The notes under the pieces were generated by a model. That model saw nothing but the letters and a program-made list of their open reading frames with translations, searched no databases and had not been told where the DNA came from. Below, one piece after another: positions 41,971 to 49,490 of a stretch of DNA of 64,000 bases (the first letter of the stretch is position 1; each line of letters begins with the position of its first letter). This DNA is from JALOLG01 sp963776935 (lineage in GTDB: Bacteria > Actinomycetota > Acidimicrobiia > Acidimicrobiales > Ilumatobacteraceae): contig CAVZOP010000002.1 of NCBI GenBank assembly GCA_963776935.1, positions 62,001 to 126,000 on the forward strand, read 5' to 3'. Both the position numbers and the translations under genes were made by a program.

Positions 41971-43260
41971 ATGAAGACGTCCATGAGACGAACCCGCCGC
42001 TTCGGCGCCTGTCTCGCCACCATGACCCTCGTGGTCGCGGCCTGTGGCGATGACGACGACGCGGCCGACACCCCAGACACGGAGGCCACTGGCGATACAG
42101 CGGCGCCGACCGACACTGCTGCCCCTGAGGAAACCACCGCGGGTGACACCACGCCTGACGATTCCGGCACTCAGCCGGCAGGCGGCCTGCCGACCGAGCT
42201 CGGTGAGGGCGAAGGCGAGGTCAACCTGATCGCCTGGGCTGGTTACGTCGAGGACGGGTCGACCGATCCCGCCGTCGACTGGGTCACCGAGTTCGAGGAG
42301 ACCACCGGGTGCGCGGTCAACGTCCAACTCGGCAACTCGTCCGACGAGATGGTGCAACTCATGCAGACCGGCGAGTACGACGGCGTATCGGCCTCGGGTG
42401 ACGCGACACTCCGCCTCATCGCCGGCGGTGAGGTCGCACCGGTCAACGTCGACCTGATCCCGAACTACGCCGACGTCTTCGAGGACCTCAAGCTGCAGTC
42501 GCACAACTCCGTCGACGGCCAGCCGTACGGCGTCCCGCACGGTCGCGGCGCGAACCTTCTCGTGTTCAACACCGATCTCTACACCACGCCACCCGATTCG
42601 TGGGGTGAGATGTTCGAGTCGACGAGCGCCGGCGCGGGTTCCGTGTCGATCTACGACTCGCCGATCTACATCGCCGATGCCGGGTTGTACCTGATGGCGA
42701 CCCAACCCGACCTCGGGATCACCAACCCGTACGCGCTCGATCAGGAGCAGTTCGACGCGGCGATCGCGCTGCTCGAGGCGCAGAAGGATCTCGCCGGGCA
42801 GTACTGGGCGGTGTACACCGACCAGCAGGCCGCGCTCGAGGGTGGCACCGCACTGGTCGGGACCACGTGGCAGGTGATCGTCAACCTCGCCCAGGCCAAC
42901 GGTGCCAAGATCGATGCGGTGAAGCCGGTCGAGGGCGCGACCGGCTGGTCGGACACCTGGATGATCTCGTCACAGGCAGCCCATCCCAACTGCATGTACA
43001 TGTGGATGGACTGGATCATCTCGCCAGAGGCCAACGCCGCCGTGGCGGAGTGGTTCGGCGAGGCGCCGTCGAACGCCAAGAGCTGCGACATGACGGCGGT
43101 GCCGGAGCACTGCGAGATCTTCCACGCCGACGAGACCGCGTACTGGGAGGACGTCTGGTACTGGACGACACCCGAAGAGACGTGTCTCGACGGCCGCACC
43201 GACGTGACGTGCGTGCCGTACACCGAATGGGTCAACGCCTGGAACACGCTGCGGGCATGA
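41971..43260 (+). CDS. potD: Spermidine/putrescine-type substrate-binding lipoprotein
   Basis: The 429-residue protein has a lipoprotein signal (lipobox VAAC, Cys25) followed by an Asp/Thr-rich linker. The solute-binding domain (VNLIAWAGYVEDG near residue 85, SGDATLRLIAGGEVAPVNVD, GVPHGRGANLLVFNTDLY) resembles PotD/PotF proteins. It should capture a polyamine or related cation outside the membrane. The exact ligand is not certain. A GGGGAG Shine-Dalgarno sequence precedes the ATG at 41971. It lies between potA and the permeases in the standard operon. Confidence 0.9.
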   Translation: MKTSMRRTRRFGACLATMTLVVAACGDDDDAADTPDTEATGDTAAPTDTAAPEETTAGDTTPDDSGTQPAGGLPTELGEGEGEVNLIAWAGYVEDGSTDPAVDWVTEFEETTGCAVNVQLGNSSDEMVQLMQTGEYDGVSASGDATLRLIAGGEVAPVNVDLIPNYADVFEDLKLQSHNSVDGQPYGVPHGRGANLLVFNTDLYTTPPDSWGEMFESTSAGAGSVSIYDSPIYIADAGLYLMATQPDLGITNPYALDQEQFDAAIALLEAQKDLAGQYWAVYTDQQAALEGGTALVGTTWQVIVNLAQANGAKIDAVKPVEGATGWSDTWMISSQAAHPNCMYMWMDWIISPEANAAVAEWFGEAPSNAKSCDMTAVPEHCEIFHADETAYWEDVWYWTTPEETCLDGRTDVTCVPYTEWVNAWNTLRA

Positions 43261-43326
43261 GCCACTGAGCACGGGATCGTGCCCGACCTCGTGTCGGGCA
43301 CGATCCTGCGCTCGAGCACCTCGACG

Positions 43327-44202
43327 ATGAGAGCGATCAGCAGCTTCTTCCGCCGTCACCCGCGCCTGTCGCTGGCGTCGGTGCTCACCGCGCCCGTGGC
43401 GTGGTTGCTGATCGTCTACATCGGCTCGCTCACGCTGATGGTCGTCTCGGCGTTCTTCGAGCTCGACCCGCAATCCCAGGAACCGACCACCGAGCTCACG
43501 ACGGAGAACCTACGGATCGCGTTCACCCGCAGCGAGTTCCTCCAAGTCGTGCTGAAGAGCGTCGGGGTGGCGGCCGCGGTCACGGTGTTCTGCTTCGCGC
43601 TCGGGTTGCCGATGGCGTTCTACATCGCCAAGATCGCCAAACCGTGGGCCCGGCGGGCGCTCATCGTCGCCGTACTGCTCCCGCTCTGGGCCGGCTACCT
43701 CGTCAAGGGCTACGCGTGGAAGGCGATGCTGCGCCCGGCGTCGGAGTTCGGCGTCGACACGGGGGGCGGCTTCCTCAGCTCGGTGTTCGGTTGGACCCCG
43801 GGCTTCGGCTGGACGGCGGTGATCCTGTCGCTGTCGTACCTGTGGTTGCCGTACATGGTGTTGCCGATCTACGCCGGGCTCGACCGACTCCCGCCGTCGC
43901 TGCTCGACGCCAGCGGCGATCTCGGCGCCCGCCCGCTGCGGACGTTCAGGTCGGTCGTGATGCCGATGCTCGTGCCGGCGATCGCCGCCGGATCGCTGTT
44001 CACGTTCTCGCTCTCGCTCGGCGACTTCATCATCCCCAACATCGTCACCGAGGGAAAGGTCCGGCTGGTCGGCAAGTTCATCGAGAGCACCCTGAACGCC
44101 CCGAACCAACCGCTGGCGGCGGCGATCACGTTGTGGCCGCTGTTGATCATCATCGTCTACCTCATCTGCCTCAAGCGGCTCGGCGCGTTCGAGAGCTTGT
44201 GA
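43327..44202 (+). CDS. potB: Polyamine-type ABC permease, PotB-like
   Basis: The 291-residue protein has six hydrophobic segments and the cytoplasmic EAA loop LLDASGDLGARPLRTFRSVV that couples to the ATPase. Its order after potD and before the second permease is that of potB. The ATG at 43327 was chosen. A GTG at 43279 would add 16 residues that are not membrane-like. Confidence 0.9.
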   Translation: MRAISSFFRRHPRLSLASVLTAPVAWLLIVYIGSLTLMVVSAFFELDPQSQEPTTELTTENLRIAFTRSEFLQVVLKSVGVAAAVTVFCFALGLPMAFYIAKIAKPWARRALIVAVLLPLWAGYLVKGYAWKAMLRPASEFGVDTGGGFLSSVFGWTPGFGWTAVILSLSYLWLPYMVLPIYAGLDRLPPSLLDASGDLGARPLRTFRSVVMPMLVPAIAAGSLFTFSLSLGDFIIPNIVTEGKVRLVGKFIESTLNAPNQPLAAAITLWPLLIIIVYLICLKRLGAFESL

Positions 44203-44220
44203 TCTCGTGCCGGTGATCCG

Positions 44221-45045
44221 ATGAACGTCTCGACGGCCGCCCGATGGAGCCTTCGGCTGGTCACCTGGTTCGGGCTGGCGTTCCTGTACGTGCCGCTGCT
44301 CGTCGTCGCGATCCTCAGCTTCAACACGGTGACGTCGCTGTCGTGGCCACCGCAGGGGTTCACCACCGACTGGTGGGAGGCGGCGTGGAACGCCGACGGG
44401 CCGCGTGACGCGTTGTGGAACTCGGTCAAGGTGGCGTTGGCCGCCACCCTGATCGCGTTGGTGCTCGGCACACTCGTCGCGTTCGGGCTCCAGCGCTACC
44501 GGTTCTTCGGACAGAACGCGCTCTCGTTCGTGATCCTGCTGCCCATCGCATTGCCGGGCATCGTCACCGCGATCGCGTTGCGCAACGCCATCGATCGCAC
44601 GATCCAACTCGGCCCCATCGACTTCCGCATCGGTTTCGGCTTCCGGTCACTTGTCATCGCCCACGCCACGTTCTGCGTCGTGATCGCCTTCAACAACGTC
44701 GTTGCCCGCCTGCGCCGATCGTCGCCGAACTTGCTCGAGGCCTCCGCCGATCTCGGGGCCGATGGTCTGCAGACGTTCCGGTATGTGACGTTCCCGTTGA
44801 TGCGCTCGGCGCTCGTCTCGGGCGGGATCCTCGCCTTCGCCCTCAGCTTCGACGAGATCGTCGTCACCACGTTCACCGCCGGATCCGGATACCTCACCCT
44901 TCCCCAGTGGATCTTCGCCAACATCAGCCGCCCCAACAACGTGCCCCTCGTGAACGTGATGGCCACGTTCGTGATGGTGGTGTCGATCCCGCTGGCGTGG
45001 CTGGCCCAGCGTCTCGGCGACCCCGAAGCGGGCAACGCCCGCTGA
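44221..45045 (+). CDS. potC: Polyamine-type ABC permease, PotC-like
   Basis: The 274-residue protein has six transmembrane segments and an EAA loop (LLEASADLGADGLQTFRYVT). With PotB it should form the transport channel. The gene's last 50 bp, including the stop codon, are repeated twice downstream. The last residues (WLAQRLGDPEAGNAR) belong to that repeat and may therefore be a recent extension of the protein. Confidence 0.9.
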   Translation: MNVSTAARWSLRLVTWFGLAFLYVPLLVVAILSFNTVTSLSWPPQGFTTDWWEAAWNADGPRDALWNSVKVALAATLIALVLGTLVAFGLQRYRFFGQNALSFVILLPIALPGIVTAIALRNAIDRTIQLGPIDFRIGFGFRSLVIAHATFCVVIAFNNVVARLRRSSPNLLEASADLGADGLQTFRYVTFPLMRSALVSGGILAFALSFDEIVVTTFTAGSGYLTLPQWIFANISRPNNVPLVNVMATFVMVVSIPLAWLAQRLGDPEAGNAR

Positions 45046-45144
45046 CCTGGCTGGCCCAGCGTCTCGGCGACCCCGAAGCGGGCAACGCCCGCTGACCGGC
45101 TGGCCCAGCGTCTCGGCCCCCGAAGCGGGCAACGCCCGCTGACC
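45001..45144 (+). repeat. Three tandem ~50-bp repeats starting in the 3' end of potC
   Basis: Units start at 45001, 45051 and 45100 (50, 49 and about 45 bp) and begin CTGGCCCAGCGTCTCGG. The first encodes the potC C-terminus and stop. Each contains the perfect hairpin AGCGGGC-AAC-GCCCGCT. Copy 3 has lost a few bases. It could act as a multi-hairpin transcription end before ftsY. Confidence 0.85.
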
Positions 45145-45159
45145 GCCGTGCCCGGCCGG

Positions 45160-45165
45160 TAGCGT
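45160..45165 (+). promoter_or_regulatory. Candidate -10 element for ftsY
   Basis: TAGCGT lies 9 nt before the ATG at 45175, with no Shine-Dalgarno sequence, directly after the tandem hairpin repeats. Confidence 0.4.
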
Positions 45166-45174
45166 CGATCCGCG

Positions 45175-46317
45175 ATGGAGTGGATCTTCCTCGTTCTCGC
45201 TCTGGCGGTCCTCGCCTTCGGTATCGGGCTGGTGGTCGTCACCCGCCTGCGGAACCGTGGCGGAGGAGAAGCAGTCGTCCCATCCGATGGTGGGCCGATC
45301 ACCGCGCCGCCCCGGCGCCAGCCGGTCACCGACGTCGCGGTCGAGGAGCTTCCATCGGTCGAACGCGCCCCGGCACTCGACGAGGCGACGGTCGTCGAGC
45401 CGGTCCGGCCGGCCTCGCTCCGCGAACGGATGGCAAAGGCCCGTTCGGCGTTCGCGGGCGCGTTCGTCGGCGTGCTCGGTCGGAGCGCCATCACCGACGA
45501 CACCTGGGACGAGCTCGAGGAAGCCTTGCTGCGCGCCGATGTCGGTGTCACCGTGACCGACGCCCTCGTCGACGATCTCAAGACGCGGGTCAAGGCCAAG
45601 GAGATCACCGAGCCGGCGGCGCTGCTCGATGCGCTCCAGGCCGATATGGCCGCGCGTCTCGGCGGCGCCGACCGGGAACTGCACTTCGACGACGGCACGG
45701 CCGGCAGCCCGAACGTGTGGCTGTTCGTCGGCGTCAACGGTGTTGGCAAGACCACCACGATCGGCAAGATCGCCAGCCAGCAACGGGCCCTCGGCCGGTC
45801 GGTGCTGATGGCCGCCGGCGACACGTTCCGCGCCGCCGCCGCCGAACAGCTCGGGGCGTGGGCCGAACGGGCCGGCGTCGAGCTCGTCCGGGGTGACGCC
45901 GGTGGCGATCCGTCGGCGGTGATCTACGACGGCATCGAGCGCGCCGCCGCCAAGGACATCGACCTCGTCCTCGCCGACACGGCGGGGCGGCTGCACACCA
46001 AGACCAACCTCATGGAGGAGCTGCGCAAGGTGCGGCGCGTCGCCGACAAGGGCGTCGGGCAGGTCACCGAGACGCTGCTCGTGATCGACGCCACGACCGG
46101 CCAGAACGGGCTCGCCCAGGCCCGCGAGTTCGGCGAGGCGACGCAGGTGACGGGCGTGGTGCTCACCAAGCTCGATGGCTCGGCCAAGGGCGGCATCGTG
46201 TTCGCGATCGAGACCGAGCTCGGCATCCCGATCAAGTTGGTGGGCGTCGGCGAGTCGATCGGCGACCTCATGGCGTTCGAACCGACCGAGTTCGTCGCCG
46301 GGCTGTTCGACAGTTGA
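45175..46317 (+). CDS. ftsY: Signal recognition particle receptor FtsY
   Basis: The 380-residue protein starts with a transmembrane anchor (WIFLVLALAVLAFGIGLVVV) followed by a short charged linker. The SRP-type NG domain has FVGVNGVGKTTTIGKIASQ (G1), DTAGRLHTKTNLMEELRKV (G3) and VLTKLDGSAKGGIVF (G4). It docks the ribosome-SRP complex at the membrane. An N-terminal membrane helix is typical of actinobacterial FtsY. Confidence 0.95.
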   Translation: MEWIFLVLALAVLAFGIGLVVVTRLRNRGGGEAVVPSDGGPITAPPRRQPVTDVAVEELPSVERAPALDEATVVEPVRPASLRERMAKARSAFAGAFVGVLGRSAITDDTWDELEEALLRADVGVTVTDALVDDLKTRVKAKEITEPAALLDALQADMAARLGGADRELHFDDGTAGSPNVWLFVGVNGVGKTTTIGKIASQQRALGRSVLMAAGDTFRAAAAEQLGAWAERAGVELVRGDAGGDPSAVIYDGIERAAAKDIDLVLADTAGRLHTKTNLMEELRKVRRVADKGVGQVTETLLVIDATTGQNGLAQAREFGEATQVTGVVLTKLDGSAKGGIVFAIETELGIPIKLVGVGESIGDLMAFEPTEFVAGLFDS

Positions 46318-46388
46318 CGTACGAACTCGGGCCGTGGCGGGAACCGCGACGGGCCCGCCGACGTCCAAAGCACATGAGGACAGCTCGC

Positions 46389-47966
46389 ATGAGAAACGCT
46401 GACCTGAGATTTGGCCTAGTCCCATTGTCCGTGGGCGCGATCTTGATGCTCGCCGCCTGCGGGAGTGACGAATCCGTCTCACCGGCCACCGATCCGGCGT
46501 TGCAGCCGCCCGTGGCCGTGAACGTCGTCGAGTCCGGCGGCGGCAACGCCGAGGCGTCGTCGATGGAGGTCGCCCAGGATTCCGCCGCCAGCGCGACCGA
46601 CAGCGACCGCAGCACGGGCCTGTTCCCTGCGTTCGGTGGCTACGTGTTCGAGGCCGGTGAGGGATTGCCCGCACTTCCGACGAACTCCACCGGCTACCAC
46701 TTCCCTGCCGGCGCGACGGTCGACGCCGCCGAGGTGGCGCGCATCGCCGCCGCGCTCGGTGTCGCGGGTGAGCCGCAGGCCGGCACGGCCGACAGCGGTT
46801 ACCAGTGGCGGGTCGGTCCGGACGATGGCACCGCACCTGCGCTGTTCGTCAGCAACGACGGTCAGCTCAGCTGGTCCTACTCGATCGCCTGGGCGACGAC
46901 CGCCGTCGAGGGCTGTGCGGCCGCCGGGAGCGCAGGCGTCGATGCCGGCACCGGGGTGGCCGCCGATGGCGAGACCGCCGTTGCCGTCGACGAGAAGGTG
47001 CAAACGAGCGACCCGACGGCGGTCGACCAACCGCTCCCGATCGAGGAGTGCGCGACTCCCGAGCCGCCCCCGGGCGTACCCACCGCCGACGAGGCCGGCA
47101 CCAAGGCCAATGAGCTGTTGGCAGCGCTGGGCGAGGACCCCGTGGCGTTCGAGCTCGAGACGTACGCCGACGAATGGAGCGCCTCGGTCACGGCGTTCAC
47201 GACGCTCGACGGTGTGCGCTGGCCGTCCGGCTACAGCTTCGGGTTCGGGGGAGAAGGTGCCCTCCAGTGGGCGAGCGGCTCGCTCGCCGAGCCGGTCGCG
47301 ACCGGTCCGTACCCGCTGATCGACCTCGACGCGGCGATCGCCCGACTCTCGGAACAGAACGGGATGTGGAGCGTCGGCGGCGGCGATGTCCTGGCGGTCG
47401 ATGCCCAAGAAGCCGAGGCACCCGCGGCGCCTGACGAGGTGGCACGCGACCGGACGACCGACGACGTGCAGACACTGCCCGCGCCGACCAACGACAGTGC
47501 CGTCCCGACGACACCCGAACCGGTCGTGGCGACGCTCGTCGACGTCAAGGCCGACCTGTGGTGGGTGTGGGATGCCGACAACTCCGTCTGGCTGCTGCCG
47601 GCGTACACGTTCACCGACACCGAGGGCAACGTGTTCACGGTCCCGGCCGTCACCGACGAGTACATGATCATCGTCGAGCCGACGATCGAGCCGCAGCCCG
47701 CCGAGCCGGTCGATCCGGTGGTCGTCGACCCGCCGACATCTGACCCGGCGACTTCGGGCGGCGCCACCGCTGACCCGGCCGTGCTCGACGAGTTCGTCGG
47801 GGTGCCGCTGCCGGAGTTCGAGGAGATGGCCAAGCGGTACGGGTTCACGACCCGGGTCGCTCGCCAGGACGGCGTCGACCAGCCGATGACCATGGACTTC
47901 TCCGAGTCCCGCGTCAACGTCGCCGTCGTTGGCGACGTCGTCACCGAGATCGTCTCCATCGGCTGA
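46389..47966 (+). CDS. Large lipoprotein of unknown function between ftsY and ffh
   Basis: The 525-residue protein has a signal with lipobox LAAC (Cys24) and an extended Ser/Ala/Asp-rich region. Repeated tracts of the TGVAADGETAVAVDEK and VEPTIEPQPAEPVDPVVVD kind follow. Two blocks look similar to each other (FPAFGGYVFEAGEG; the LDAAIARLSEQNGMW and EFEEMAKRYGFTTR segments), but no family is recognisable. The ATG at 46389 has GAGGA 8 nt upstream; 46374 is the alternative. It is secreted and probably anchored to the outer face of the membrane. Its place between the two SRP genes is noted in the findings. Confidence 0.75.
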   Translation: MRNADLRFGLVPLSVGAILMLAACGSDESVSPATDPALQPPVAVNVVESGGGNAEASSMEVAQDSAASATDSDRSTGLFPAFGGYVFEAGEGLPALPTNSTGYHFPAGATVDAAEVARIAAALGVAGEPQAGTADSGYQWRVGPDDGTAPALFVSNDGQLSWSYSIAWATTAVEGCAAAGSAGVDAGTGVAADGETAVAVDEKVQTSDPTAVDQPLPIEECATPEPPPGVPTADEAGTKANELLAALGEDPVAFELETYADEWSASVTAFTTLDGVRWPSGYSFGFGGEGALQWASGSLAEPVATGPYPLIDLDAAIARLSEQNGMWSVGGGDVLAVDAQEAEAPAAPDEVARDRTTDDVQTLPAPTNDSAVPTTPEPVVATLVDVKADLWWVWDADNSVWLLPAYTFTDTEGNVFTVPAVTDEYMIIVEPTIEPQPAEPVDPVVVDPPTSDPATSGGATADPAVLDEFVGVPLPEFEEMAKRYGFTTRVARQDGVDQPMTMDFSESRVNVAVVGDVVTEIVSIG

Positions 47967-48001
47967 TTCCCACTTGACCGCCTGAACCACCGTCGTAGGG
48001 G

Positions 48002-48019
48002 CGCCGAAACTTCACGAGA
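48002..48019. repeat. 18-bp repeat, copy 2
   Basis: CGCCGAAACTTCACGAGA is identical to 18264-18281. Here it lies 38 bp before the ffh ATG. Confidence 0.7.
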
Positions 48020-48041
48020 TGGGGGTGGTGAGGGGGGCGGG

Positions 48042-48047
48042 TAGCCT
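48042..48047 (+). promoter_or_regulatory. Candidate -10 element for ffh
   Basis: TAGCCT lies 10 nt before the ATG at 48058, with no Shine-Dalgarno sequence. Confidence 0.4.
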
Positions 48048-48057
48048 GGGCGGTCGC

Positions 48058-49455
48058 ATGTTCGACAGCCTCTCCAACCGGCTCGACGGGATCGTCAAGC
48101 GACTCCGCGGCAAGGGCCGCCTCACCGAGGCCGACGTCGACGAGGTGATGAAGGAGATCCGGACGGCCCTGCTCGAGGCCGACGTCAACGTCACCGTCGT
48201 CCGCTCGGTCGCCAACCGCATCCGCGAGCACGCCATCGGCGCCACCCGCTCGCAGGCACTCGACCCCGGCCAGCAGGTCATCAAGGCCGTCCACGACGAG
48301 CTGATCCGCATCCTCGGCGGCGAGACGCTCAAGATCAGCTACGCGTCGAAGCCGCCCACCGTCATCCTGCTCGCCGGTCTGCAGGGTTCCGGCAAGACCA
48401 CCAACGCCGCCAAACTCGCCTCCTGGTTCAAGCAGCAGGGCCGTAACCCGCTGCTCGTCGGCGCCGACCTCCAGCGGCCGGCGGCGGTCGAGCAGCTGCG
48501 CACCCTTGGCCGCCAGATCGACGTGCCGGTGTACTCCGATCCGGAGGACCCGATCCTCACCGCCTACCAGGGGCTCGAGGAGGCCAAACGGCTCGGCCGC
48601 GACGTTCTCATCGTCGACACCGCCGGTCGTCTCTCGATCGACGCCCAGATGATGGAGCAGGTGCGCCTGATCTCCGGCGCCGTCTCGCCCGACTACACGT
48701 TCCTCGTCATCGACGCGATGACCGGCCAGGACGCCGTCCAGACGGCGGAGGCCTTCCACGCCACGCTCGAGATCGACGGCGTGATCCTGTCGAAGCTCGA
48801 CGGCGACGCCCGCGGCGGTGCGGCGCTGTCGGTGAAGGAGGTCATCGGCCGGCCGATCGCGTTCGCATCCACGGGCGAGAAGCTCGACGCCTTCGAGCAG
48901 TTCCATCCCGATCGGATGGCGGGCCGGATCCTCGGCATGGGCGACATGCTGACCCTCATCGAACAGGCCGAGAAGGCGTTCGAGAAGGATCAGGCCGAGC
49001 AGGCGGCGATGAAGATGATGGAGGGCGAGTTCACCCTCGACGACTTCCTCGAACAGATGCAGCAGCTCAAGAAGATGGGCCCGCTCGGTGGCCTGCTGGG
49101 GATGATGCCGGGCATGCCGAAGGAGCTCAAGGGCGCCGAGATCGGCGACGACGACCTGAAGCCGGTCGAGGCGATCATCCGCTCGATGACGCTCGACGAG
49201 CGCCGCCAGCCGCAGATCATCAACGGCAGCCGCCGGACGCGGATCGCCACGGGATCCGGCACGACCGTCGGCGACGTGAACCGCCTCGTCAAGCAGTTCG
49301 GCGAGATGCAGAAGATGATGAAGAAGTTCGGGATGATGGGCAAGAAGGGCAAGAAGGGTCGCGGTGGCTTCCCCGGCCTCGGCGGTGGGATGCCCGACCT
49401 GGCCGAACTGCAGGGCCTGCCCGGTCTCGGCGGCGGCCTCCCCGGCGCTCGCTGA
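48058..49455 (+). CDS. ffh: Signal recognition particle protein Ffh
   Basis: The 465-residue GTPase has LLAGLQGSGKTTNAAKLA (G1), DTAGRLSIDAQMMEQVRL (G3) and SKLDGDARGGAALS (G4). The C-terminal M domain is rich in Met and Gly (GLLGMMPGMPKEL, then MKKFGMMGKKGKKG). The M domain binds 4.5S RNA and signal peptides. TAGCCT lies 10 nt before the ATG at 48058, and the 18-bp repeat lies just upstream. No 4.5S RNA gene is visible in the window. Confidence 0.95.
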   Translation: MFDSLSNRLDGIVKRLRGKGRLTEADVDEVMKEIRTALLEADVNVTVVRSVANRIREHAIGATRSQALDPGQQVIKAVHDELIRILGGETLKISYASKPPTVILLAGLQGSGKTTNAAKLASWFKQQGRNPLLVGADLQRPAAVEQLRTLGRQIDVPVYSDPEDPILTAYQGLEEAKRLGRDVLIVDTAGRLSIDAQMMEQVRLISGAVSPDYTFLVIDAMTGQDAVQTAEAFHATLEIDGVILSKLDGDARGGAALSVKEVIGRPIAFASTGEKLDAFEQFHPDRMAGRILGMGDMLTLIEQAEKAFEKDQAEQAAMKMMEGEFTLDDFLEQMQQLKKMGPLGGLLGMMPGMPKELKGAEIGDDDLKPVEAIIRSMTLDERRQPQIINGSRRTRIATGSGTTVGDVNRLVKQFGEMQKMMKKFGMMGKKGKKGRGGFPGLGGGMPDLAELQGLPGLGGGLPGAR

Positions 49456-49490
49456 GTCTTGATCGAGTCGGCTCACCACAGGTCGGCCGG

